Source: CAYVFM01 sp964546375
GTDB taxonomy: Bacteria; Gemmatimonadota; Gemmatimonadetes; Palauibacterales; Palauibacteraceae
Direction: 5' to 3'
NCBI GenBank assembly: GCA_964546375.1
Contig: CAZJJO010000084.1
Coordinates: forward strand, 1-8,237
Length of the DNA stretch: 8,237 nt
The translations under genes and the position numbers were made by a program. Every line of letters starts with the position of its first letter. The stretch's first letter is position 1. Positions 1 through 5,513 of the stretch are shown here, piece after piece. The notes below the pieces were generated by a model. The model did no database searches, had not been told where the DNA came from, and was given only the letters and a program-made list of their open reading frames with translations.

Positions 1-7
1 TGCTGGT

Positions 8-877
8 GTGAGCGGGACGGATCCGGGCCCGGGGCGGGCCGCGGGGACGGGCGACCCCGGGCGGGCCGCCGACGCCGTGCGGGCCTGGCTGGACGGGCGC
101 CGTCCCCGGGTGGCCGTCGTGCTGGGCTCGGGGCTCGGCGGGCTGGCCGATCGGTTCGACGGGGCCCGCCGGCTGTCCTACGACGAGATCCCGGGCTGGC
201 CCGCCGGCACGGTGGAGGGCCACGCGGGGGAGCTGGTCTCCGGGCGGCTGGGCGGCGTCGAGGCGGTGGGCCTGGCGGGCCGGGCGCACCTGTACGAGGG
301 CCACGCGCCGTCGGCGCTGGCCCTCCCGGCCCGGGTGATGGCGCGGCTCGGGGTGGAAGCCCTCCTGCTGAGCAACGCGGCCGGCGCGATCGACCGGCGG
401 TTCGCGCCGGGCGAGCTGATGCTGGTGGCCGACCACCTGAACCTGACCTTCCGCTCCCCCCTCCGGGGCCCCGTCGTCGAGGGCGAGGACCGGTGGCCGG
501 ACCTCCACGGGTGCTACGATCCCGCCTTCCGCGAGGCGATCCGGGCCGAGGCCCGGGAGCGGGGCGCGCCCCTGCGCGAGGGGGTCTACGCGGCCATGCT
601 CGGGCCCAGCTACGAGACGCCGGCGGAGGTGCGGATGCTGCGCCGCTTCGGCGCCGACGCGGTGGGGATGTCCACCGTCCCGGCGGTGCTGACGGCGCGG
701 GCGACGGGCCTCCGGTGCGCCGCCGTGAGCTGCCTGACCAACTACGCGGCCGGCGTGACGGCCGAGCCCCCGAGCCACGACGAGGTGCTGGAGACCACCG
801 AGCGGGCGGCCGACGCCTTCCAGGGGCTGATGGAGGGGAGCGTCCGACGGATCGCGGCGCGGGAGGGATGGGCGTGA
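8..877 (+). CDS. punA: Purine nucleoside phosphorylase (trimeric PNP family)
   Basis: A 289-residue cytosolic enzyme that splits purine nucleosides with phosphate to free base and (deoxy)ribose-1-phosphate. Its length is close to the roughly 270-290 residues usual for trimeric PNPs. Visible motifs are the phosphate loop GSGLG (40-44), EGHAGELVSG (70-79), GRAHLYEGH (91-99), SNAAG (122-126), GPSYETPAE (199-207; E207 corresponds to the catalytic Glu that contacts the base), VGMSTVP (219-225), the base-binding Asn in LTNYAAG (N245) and H257 in SHDEV. Two usually conserved positions differ: the RFH motif reads RAH, and MSTVPE reads MSTVPA. The GTG start overlaps a TGA at 9-11 in another frame, which could be the stop of an upstream gene outside the window. 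The first 20 or so residues are low-complexity Gly/Pro/Ala, so a slightly later start is possible. The 3' end overlaps the deaminase gene by 4 bp, so the two are probably co-translated. The family call is firm; inosine/guanosine specificity is inferred from the family. Confidence 0.95.
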   Translation: MSGTDPGPGRAAGTGDPGRAADAVRAWLDGRRPRVAVVLGSGLGGLADRFDGARRLSYDEIPGWPAGTVEGHAGELVSGRLGGVEAVGLAGRAHLYEGHAPSALALPARVMARLGVEALLLSNAAGAIDRRFAPGELMLVADHLNLTFRSPLRGPVVEGEDRWPDLHGCYDPAFREAIRAEARERGAPLREGVYAAMLGPSYETPAEVRMLRRFGADAVGMSTVPAVLTARATGLRCAAVSCLTNYAAGVTAEPPSHDEVLETTERAADAFQGLMEGSVRRIAAREGWA

Positions 878-1374
878 GCGGCGGCGGCCGCGCGGACCGG
901 GCCGGGCGGGACCGGCGCCTCATGCGCCGGGCGATCGAGCGGGCCCGGGAGGGCATCGAGGCCGGACAGACCCCCTTCGGCGCCTGCATCGCCCGGGACG
1001 GCGAGGTGGTCGCCTGCGAGCACAACGTGGTCTGGGCCGCCACCGACATCACCGCCCACGCCGAGGTCCACGCGATCCGGGAGGCCTGCCGGCGGCTGGA
1101 CCGGGTGGACCTGTCGGGCTGCGAGATCTACACCACCTGCGAGCCCTGCCCGATGTGCTTCGCGGCCTGCCACTGGGCCCGGCTGGACCGGATCGTCTAC
1201 GGGGCGCGGATCGAGGACGCCCGGGAGGCGGGCTTCAACGAGCTGGGGCTCTCGAACCGGGAGATGAAGCGCCGGGGCGGCAGCCCCGTCGAGCTGGAGG
1301 GCGGGGTGGAGCGGGAGGCGTGCGTCGAGCTGTTCCGCGCCTGGAGGGATCGGCCGGAGAGCCGGGCCTACTGA
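874..1374 (+). CDS. guaD: Guanine deaminase-type nucleobase deaminase (CDA superfamily)
   Basis: A 166-residue zinc-dependent cytidine-deaminase-superfamily protein. The zinc/catalytic motifs are intact: HAE at 62-64 (zinc His, proton-shuttle Glu) and PCPMC at 91-95 (two zinc Cys). The middle (TPFGACIARDG, 33-43), W101, the stretch around EAGFNE (118-123) and the C-terminal FRAWRD ending in a terminal Tyr (Y166) follow Bacillus GuaD more closely than TadA. Bacillus GuaD is also about 156 residues and ends in Tyr. Guanine deaminase would convert guanine to xanthine plus ammonia, directly after the phosphorylase encoded just upstream. I chose the GTG at 874 because it forms a GTGA overlap with the upstream stop and lies 6 nt after GGGAGGG (861-867). 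The alternative ATG at 868 directly abuts that SD-like sequence and would add only two residues. One oddity is that the Asp following GF(D) in Bacillus GuaD is Glu here (E123). A related substrate such as another aminated purine cannot be excluded. Confidence 0.87.
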   Translation: MSGGGRADRAGRDRRLMRRAIERAREGIEAGQTPFGACIARDGEVVACEHNVVWAATDITAHAEVHAIREACRRLDRVDLSGCEIYTTCEPCPMCFAACHWARLDRIVYGARIEDAREAGFNELGLSNREMKRRGGSPVELEGGVEREACVELFRAWRDRPESRAY

Positions 1375-1456
1375 GGCCGGCGGCCGTCCACCCGGTGGCG
1401 CCGGTCGTCCATCCGGAGCGGCCGGCCGCCGACCCGCGGCCCGGGGCGGGGCCGGC

Positions 1457-1511
1457 GGCGGGGCGGGCGGGTCAGCCCGACGGGGCCGGCGGCACCGGGG
1501 CCCAGTGGTTC
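1457..1511 (+). repeat. 55-bp direct repeat, left copy (contig end)
   Basis: Exactly identical, base for base, to 1612-1666. It ends at the first N. It contains a copy of the thiD stop region, so reading through it on the - strand gives a second copy of the ThiD C-terminal residues. It is best explained as the overlapping end of one contig. Confidence 0.95.
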
Positions 1512-1611
1512 NNNNNNNNNNNNNNNNNNNNNNNNNNNNNNNNNNNNNNNNNNNNNNNNNNNNNNNNNNNNNNNNNNNNNNNNNNNNNNNNNNNNNNNNN
1601 NNNNNNNNNNN
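1512..1611. other. Assembly gap, 100 Ns
   Basis: A run of exactly 100 N, the usual placeholder for a gap of unknown length. It is flanked on both sides by the same 55 bp, so the true distance is probably negative (an overlap) and no sequence need be missing. Confidence 0.98.
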
Positions 1612-1666
1612 GGCGGGGCGGGCGGGTCAGCCCGACGGGGCCGGCGGCACCGGGGCCCAGTGGTTC
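1612..1666 (+). repeat. 55-bp direct repeat, right copy (contig start)
   Basis: Identical to 1457-1511 and begins at the first base after the Ns. It contains the thiD stop (complement of TCA at 1627-1629) and the last dozen ThiD codons. This copy is the one joined to the intact gene. Confidence 0.95.
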
Positions 1667-2499
1667 AGCGGCCCGCTCCCCCCGCCCAGGTCCGGGGCGG
1701 TCCGGATCGCCCGGCGCGTGAAGCGGACGGCCACGTCCACCGCGTCGCGCAGGTCCCGGCCCAGGGCCAGCCCGGCGGCCACGGCCGACGAGAGGGTGCA
1801 GCCCGTCCCGTGGGCGTTGGGGGCGTCGATGCGGTCGCCGCGCCAGGCGCGCCAGCCCTCCCCGTCCAGCAGGAGGTCCACGACCCGGTCCCCGCCCAGG
1901 TGGCCGCCGGTGATCAGCACGGCCCGGGCCCCCTGCTCGCGGACGGCCTCGGCCGCCCGGCGCATGTCGTCCTCGTCCTCGACCGCCTCCCGGCCGGCCA
2001 GCAGCGCCGCCTCTTCCAGGTTGGGCGTCGCCACGTCGGCCAGCGGGACCAGCTCCTCGCGCAGGGTCCGCACGGCGTCCCGCTCCAGCAGCCGGTCCCC
2101 GCTCTGGGCCACCATCACCGGGTCCAGCACGTAGGCGGGGATCGCCGCCTCCCGCAGGGCCCCGGCCACGGCCCGCACCACCGGCTCGTTCGCCAGCATG
2201 CCGGACTTGCAGGCGGCCGGCGACAGGTCCTCGGCCACCGCCCGGACCTGGTCCCGGACCACCTCCGGGCGGATCGCCTGCACGTCGGTCACGCCGCGGG
2301 TGTTCTGGGCCGTCACCGCCGTCAGGGCCGAGGTGCCGAAGACGCCGAAGGCGTGGAACGTCTTGAGGTCCGCCTGGATCCCCGCTCCGCCCCCGGAGTC
2401 GCTGCCCGCGACGGTGAGGGCCACGGGCGGCCGGCCGGACGGGCCGCCGGGTCGAGAGCGTTCGCCGGCCTCCGGGCCGTTGTCGGGCGCTGGCGCCAT
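1627..2499 (-). CDS. thiD: Hydroxymethylpyrimidine (phosphate) kinase ThiD
   Basis: A 290-residue ribokinase-fold kinase. ThiD phosphorylates 4-amino-5-hydroxymethyl-2-methylpyrimidine and then its monophosphate to give HMP-PP for thiamine synthesis. Visible motifs are AGSDSGGGAGIQAD (31-44), TAQNT (63-67), KSGML (98-102), LDPVMVAQSGDRLL (125-138), TPNLEEA (158-164), and HGTGCTLSSA (230-239), with the catalytic-site Cys at 234. The C-terminal GPLNHW is typical, followed by a short Pro-rich tail. The start is set at the ATG at 2499 because GGGAGG lies 11 nt upstream and only about 24 non-homologous residues precede the kinase core. The open frame continues upstream to 2760 but only as low-complexity sequence. 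A start at the GTG codon for V26 would be closer to usual ThiD lengths. The stop lies within the 55-bp duplication beside the gap, but the coding sequence itself is complete. No TPP-riboswitch signature was seen upstream. Confidence 0.95.
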   Translation of the reverse strand: MAPAPDNGPEAGERSRPGGPSGRPPVALTVAGSDSGGGAGIQADLKTFHAFGVFGTSALTAVTAQNTRGVTDVQAIRPEVVRDQVRAVAEDLSPAACKSGMLANEPVVRAVAGALREAAIPAYVLDPVMVAQSGDRLLERDAVRTLREELVPLADVATPNLEEAALLAGREAVEDEDDMRRAAEAVREQGARAVLITGGHLGGDRVVDLLLDGEGWRAWRGDRIDAPNAHGTGCTLSSAVAAGLALGRDLRDAVDVAVRFTRRAIRTAPDLGGGSGPLNHWAPVPPAPSG

Positions 2500-2585
2500 C
2501 TCGGTCTTCGCCTCCCGGTCCTGTTCGCGCTCGCTCGCCTCGGTCGCCGCCCCGGACCGGCCCGCCCGTCGTCCGGCCGGGGGCT

Positions 2586-2601
2586 CCGGGTCCGAACCCG
2601 G
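2586..2601. other. Perfect 6-bp hairpin in the thiD/methyltransferase divergent region
   Basis: CCGGGT (2586-2591) pairs with ACCCGG (2596-2601) across a 4-nt loop, a compact stem about 90 bp upstream of the thiD start and just upstream of the candidate -35 box for the methyltransferase. It could be a leader hairpin for thiD or a protein site. It has no T-tract. At this GC content it may be chance. Confidence 0.3.
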
Positions 2602-2609
2602 GGCGGCGC

Positions 2610-2640
2610 TTGACGGGCGCGGCCGGCCTGGGGGCATCTT
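2610..2640 (+). promoter_or_regulatory. Weak candidate sigma70 promoter for the RNA methyltransferase gene
   Basis: TTGACG (2610-2615) is followed after 19 bp by CATCTT (2635-2640), in one of the few AT-richer spots of the 211-bp divergent region 2500-2710. The spacer is long and the -10 is poor, so this is tentative. It would give a 5' leader of about 65 nt. Confidence 0.3.
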
Positions 2641-2710
2641 TCCCGTCCGCCCGGGGCGGCGGCCGCCCGCCGCTCCCCGGCCCGCCCCGGAGCCCCGAGA
2701 CGGAGAAGCC

Positions 2711-3484
2711 ATGCCCAGTCGCGCCCAGGCCAAGCGGTGGCGGGCCCTCCAGCGGCGCAAGGGACGCGCCGAGCACGGCCTCTTCCTGGCCGAGGGGCAC
2801 CGCCTCGTCGCCGACCTGCTGGACTCCGGGCTCGCCGTCCGCCACCTGCTCTACACCGACGGGGCGGAGGACGAGCCGGAGGCGGCCGCCGTGGTGGAGC
2901 GGGCCCGCGAGGCGGGCGTCCCGGTCGAGCGGGTCGACCGCGGGGAGCTGACCGAGTTCGCCGACACGGTGACCCCCCAGGACGTCCTGGCCGTGGCCGA
3001 GATCCCGACCCGCGGGCGGACGGAGCTGGAGGGGGGCGACCTGGTGGTGCTGGACGCCGTGCAGGACCCGGGCAACGCCGGCACCATCCTCCGGACCGCG
3101 GAGGCGCTCGGCGCGGCGGGCGCGGTGGCCCTCAAGGGGACCGTGGACCTCTGGAACCCGAAGACGGTCCGGGCGTCGGCGGGGGCGCTCTTCCGGCTCC
3201 CGGTGCTGGACGACGAGTGGCCCGAGGCGGGCCGGTGGATCCGGCGCGCGGGCCTGCCGCTGTGGGCGGCCGACGCCGCGGGCGAGGACGTGGGCCGCGG
3301 CGAGCCCGTCCCCGGCCGGGTCGCCCTGGTGCTGGGCAACGAGGGGTCCGGCGTCCGGGAGGCCGTCCTGGAGGCGGCCGACCGCCGGGTGGCCGTGCGG
3401 CTGCCCGGGGGGGCGGAGTCGCTCAACGTGGCCGTGGCGGCGGCCCTGCTGATGGACCGCATCTTCTCGGCGAGGCGGTCGTGA
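2711..3484 (+). CDS. TrmH/SpoU-family RNA 2'-O-methyltransferase
   Basis: A 257-residue SPOUT (trefoil-knot) methyltransferase expected to transfer a methyl group from SAM to a ribose 2'-OH of rRNA or tRNA. The N-terminal part (1-95, including KGRAEHGLFLAEGHRLV) matches the substrate-binding domain of TrmH-family proteins. The three SpoU motifs are present: motif 1 DPGNAGTILRTAEA (119-132; N122, R128), motif 2 LVLGNEGSGV (206-215) and motif 3 LPGGAESLNVAVAAALL (231-247; S237, N239). The ATG has a clear ribosome site (GGAG at 2702-2705, 5-nt spacing). The frame is open further upstream to 2198, but that part lies over thiD on the other strand and is low-complexity. The RNA target cannot be told from sequence; the 'FLAEGHRLV' type is often annotated as an rRNA methyltransferase (RlmB/TsnR-like). 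The prepilin peptidase gene follows 37 bp downstream and is probably co-transcribed. Confidence 0.92.
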   Translation: MPSRAQAKRWRALQRRKGRAEHGLFLAEGHRLVADLLDSGLAVRHLLYTDGAEDEPEAAAVVERAREAGVPVERVDRGELTEFADTVTPQDVLAVAEIPTRGRTELEGGDLVVLDAVQDPGNAGTILRTAEALGAAGAVALKGTVDLWNPKTVRASAGALFRLPVLDDEWPEAGRWIRRAGLPLWAADAAGEDVGRGEPVPGRVALVLGNEGSGVREAVLEAADRRVAVRLPGGAESLNVAVAAALLMDRIFSARRS

Positions 3485-3521
3485 GCCCGCCGCCCGCCCG
3501 GCCGGGGCGCGGGAGGAGGCC

Positions 3522-4295
3522 GTGATCGGCGCCGGGGCGGTCCGGGCCCTCTTCCTCGTCTACGCCGGGATCGTCGGGGCGGCGGTGGGCTCCTTCCTCA
3601 ACGTCTGCATCGCCCGCCTGCCCGCGGGCGAGAGCATCGTCCGGCCCCGGTCGCGCTGTCCCCGCTGCGCCGCCCGGATCGCCTGGTACGACAACGTCCC
3701 CCTGCTGAGCTGGCTGTGGCTGCGGGGCCGCTGCCGCCACTGCGGGGAGGGGATCTCCCCCGTCTACCCCCTGGTGGAGGCCGCCGGGGCGGCCGTCTGG
3801 GTGGGCATGGCCGTCCTGTACGGGCCCACCTGGCAGGCCCTCTCCGGCGCGGTGCTGACCAGCCTGCTGCTGGCCATCGCGGTGATCGACGCCCGCCACT
3901 ACCTGATCCCGGACGCCCTGAGCCTCGGCGGGCTCGCGGCGGGCCTCGCCCTGTCGCTGCTGCCCGGCGAGCCCGGGCCCCTGGCGGCCGCCGGCGGCGC
4001 GGCCACCGGCTACGCCGTGCTCTGGGCCGTGGGGTGGGCGGGGGAGAAGGCGTTCCGGAAGCCGGCCATGGGCGGCGGCGACATGAAGATGATGGCCATG
4101 GTCGGCGCCTTCGTCGGCCCGGTGGGCGCCCTCCTCACCGTGTTCCTCGGCGCGGCCGCGGGCTCGCTGGTCTTCGGGCCCGTCAGCCTGAAGACCGGGA
4201 AGCTGGTCCCGTTCGGCGTCTTCCTGGCCCTGGGCGCCGCCCTCACCTTCGTGGCCGGCGACGCGCTGGTGGGCTGGTACCTGGGGCTCTTCTAG
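3522..4295 (+). CDS. pilD: Type IV prepilin peptidase / leader peptide methyltransferase (A24 family)
   Basis: A 257-residue polytopic inner-membrane aspartyl protease that cleaves the leader of type IV prepilins and pseudopilins (type II secretion) and N-methylates the new first residue. The N-terminal methylase domain carries GSFLNVCIARLP (23-34) and a zinc-type quartet C46/C49 and C71/C74. Both catalytic aspartates are visible: D123 in VIDARHYLIPD (121-131) and D187 in GGGDMKMMAMVGAFVG (184-199), the GxGD motif. Several Leu/Ala/Gly-rich membrane segments occur between about 8-28 and 235-255. The GTG start is supported by GGGAGG (3511-3516), 5 nt upstream. Length is typical of the family. 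No pilin, ATPase or secretin gene lies in the window, so the substrates must be encoded elsewhere. Confidence 0.95.
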   Translation: MIGAGAVRALFLVYAGIVGAAVGSFLNVCIARLPAGESIVRPRSRCPRCAARIAWYDNVPLLSWLWLRGRCRHCGEGISPVYPLVEAAGAAVWVGMAVLYGPTWQALSGAVLTSLLLAIAVIDARHYLIPDALSLGGLAAGLALSLLPGEPGPLAAAGGAATGYAVLWAVGWAGEKAFRKPAMGGGDMKMMAMVGAFVGPVGALLTVFLGAAAGSLVFGPVSLKTGKLVPFGVFLALGAALTFVAGDALVGWYLGLF

Positions 4296-4313
4296 CCGCG
4301 GCGGGCCGCCGGC
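4296..4313. terminator. Possible small bidirectional stem between convergent genes
   Basis: Only 18 bp separate the prepilin peptidase and thiO stops. CGGCG (4299-4303) can pair with CGCCG (4307-4311) around a 3-nt loop. There is no T-tract on either strand, so intrinsic termination is doubtful. Transcripts from the two sides probably overlap. Confidence 0.2.
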
Positions 4314-5513
4314 TCAGGGCGGAGCGCCCCCCGTCGGGGCCTCGCCGTCGTCGCCCGGGCGGCCCGCCTCCCCGGGCGGGGCCGGCCCCTCCGTCCGCCC
4401 GTCCCGCCCGCCGAACCGGTCCGGGCGGAAGGGGCGCCAGTCGGCCTCCGGCTCCTCGCCCAGGGCCAGGGCGGCGGCGATCCGGGCGGCGGCCGGCGCC
4501 AGGAGGATCCCGTTGCGCCCGAAGCCGGTGGCGTAGACCAGCCCCCCGACGTCGGGGTCGGGCCCCAGGATCGGCATCTCGTCGGGGGTGCCCGGCCGCA
4601 GGCCGGCCCATCGATCGACCGGCTCGGTCCCCTCGAGGGCCGGGAGCATCCGCTCGGCGGCCCGCCGGACGGCGCGGACGCCGGTCTCGGTGGCCGAGGC
4701 GTCGAAGCCCGCCGCCTCCATGGTGCTGCCGGCCAGCAGGGTGCCGTCCGGGCGGGGCACGAGGTACCGCCCCCCGAGGTTGGCGAGCAGGCGGGAGAGC
4801 TCGGCGGCGCCGGGCGGATAGCGGAGCATCTGCCCGCGGACGGGCCGGACCGGGAGAGGGCGCGGCAGGCCATCCAGGGATCCGCTCCAGGCGCCGGCGG
4901 CCAGCACCACCCGGCCCGCCTCCAGCTCCCGGCCGTCCCGGAGCCGGACCCCGCGGATCCGCCCGCCGTCGGCGACCAGCGCCGCGGCCGCGGCCCGGAC
5001 CGTCCGGACGCCGGCGGCCTCCAGCGCCGCCGGCAGGGCGCGGGCCAGCCGCTGGGCGTCCACCACCGCCTCGTCGGGCAGCCACAGGAAACCCACCGCG
5101 CCCCGCCCCGCCCCCGGCTGCCGGGACCGGCCCGCGTCGGGCCCGAGCCACTCGGCCCGCAGCCCGTCCTCGCGCTGCCAGCCGGCCCGGTCCTCCAGGC
5201 GCCGGGCCTCGTGGCGGTCGAAGGCGGGGACGAGCATCCCCGGGGTCCGGACCTCCAGCTCGACGCCCGCCAGCTCGGCCAGCCGCCCGGCGAACGCCGG
5301 GTGCAGGTCGCGCCCGCGCAGCCCGAGCCGGAAGACCGGCTCCGGCCACTCGGCCTCGTACTGGGGCGCCAGCATCCCGGCCGACGCCCCGGTGGCCCGG
5401 GCGCCGGGCGCCTCCCGCTCGACCAGCAGCACCTCCGCCCCCCGGTCGCGCACGGCCAGCGCCGTCGCCGCCCCGGCGACGCCGCCGCCCACCACCAGGA
5501 CGCCGCCGCTCAT
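4314..5513 (-). CDS. thiO: FAD-dependent glycine oxidase ThiO (DAO family)
   Basis: A 399-residue flavoprotein of the D-amino-acid oxidase family. ThiO oxidises glycine to its imine, the donor for the thiazole ring of thiamine in aerobes. The N-terminus is an FAD Rossmann motif, VVGGGVAGAATA (7-18), with ribose-binding E32 at the end of the second strand. ASAGMLAPQ (43-51), PVRPVRGQML (221-230), AGLRPGTPDEMPILGP (303-318; R306 at the substrate-carboxylate position) and FGRNGILLAP (331-340) all match the glycine oxidase pattern. The ATG start overlaps the TGA of the upstream CNNM/CBS gene as ATGA (5510-5513), so translation is probably coupled. The last 30 or so residues are a Gly/Pro/Asp-rich tail beyond the usual end (families are about 370 residues). 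A related D-amino-acid or sarcosine oxidase is possible, but the GLRPGT and RNGILLAP pattern favours ThiO, and thiD lies nearby. Confidence 0.88.
   Translation of the reverse strand: MSGGVLVVGGGVAGAATALAVRDRGAEVLLVEREAPGARATGASAGMLAPQYEAEWPEPVFRLGLRGRDLHPAFAGRLAELAGVELEVRTPGMLVPAFDRHEARRLEDRAGWQREDGLRAEWLGPDAGRSRQPGAGRGAVGFLWLPDEAVVDAQRLARALPAALEAAGVRTVRAAAAALVADGGRIRGVRLRDGRELEAGRVVLAAGAWSGSLDGLPRPLPVRPVRGQMLRYPPGAAELSRLLANLGGRYLVPRPDGTLLAGSTMEAAGFDASATETGVRAVRRAAERMLPALEGTEPVDRWAGLRPGTPDEMPILGPDPDVGGLVYATGFGRNGILLAPAAARIAAALALGEEPEADWRPFRPDRFGGRDGRTEGPAPPGEAGRPGDDGEAPTGGAPP

Larger units (their letters stand above)
1375..1626. other. Convergent intergenic region interrupted by scaffold gap
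   Basis: Non-coding stretch between the convergent deaminase and thiD stops. It holds 82 bp of unique GC-rich sequence, one copy of a 55-bp duplication, 100 Ns and the start of the second copy. If the duplication is collapsed as an assembly overlap, the real spacer is only about 97 bp. A 9-bp inverted repeat (1378-1386 with 1423-1431, 36-nt loop) could act as a weak bidirectional stem. There is no T-tract, and chance pairing is common at this GC content. I see no gene here. Confidence 0.6.

Noticed and set aside
1..11. Three codons ending in TGA at 9-11 as the end of an upstream gene
   Set aside because: It is plausible from the GTGA overlap pattern, but three codons are too few to support a feature.
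493..867. Upstream extension of the deaminase reading frame
   Set aside because: This part is an out-of-frame reading of the PNP gene. The CDA homology and the ribosome site place the start at 874 (or 868).
1457..1666. Possible genuine direct repeat, att site or target-site duplication
   Set aside because: It directly abuts a 100-N scaffold gap on both sides and is exactly 55 bp, so a contig overlap is the simpler explanation. No integrase or transposase is nearby.
2500..2710. TPP riboswitch upstream of thiD
   Set aside because: The conserved CUGAGA and the other THI-element core sequences were not found on the - strand; only GC-rich sequence and a small hairpin are present.
2500..2760. N-terminal extension of ThiD to an ATG at 2760
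   Set aside because: The extra 87 residues are low-complexity and would overlap the methyltransferase start on the other strand. The ATG at 2499 has a ribosome site and fits the family length.
1472..2845. Long - strand open frame that runs through the Ns and over thiD
   Set aside because: It is out of frame with ThiD motifs, is Gly/Arg-rich and contains the gap. It is a shadow of thiD.
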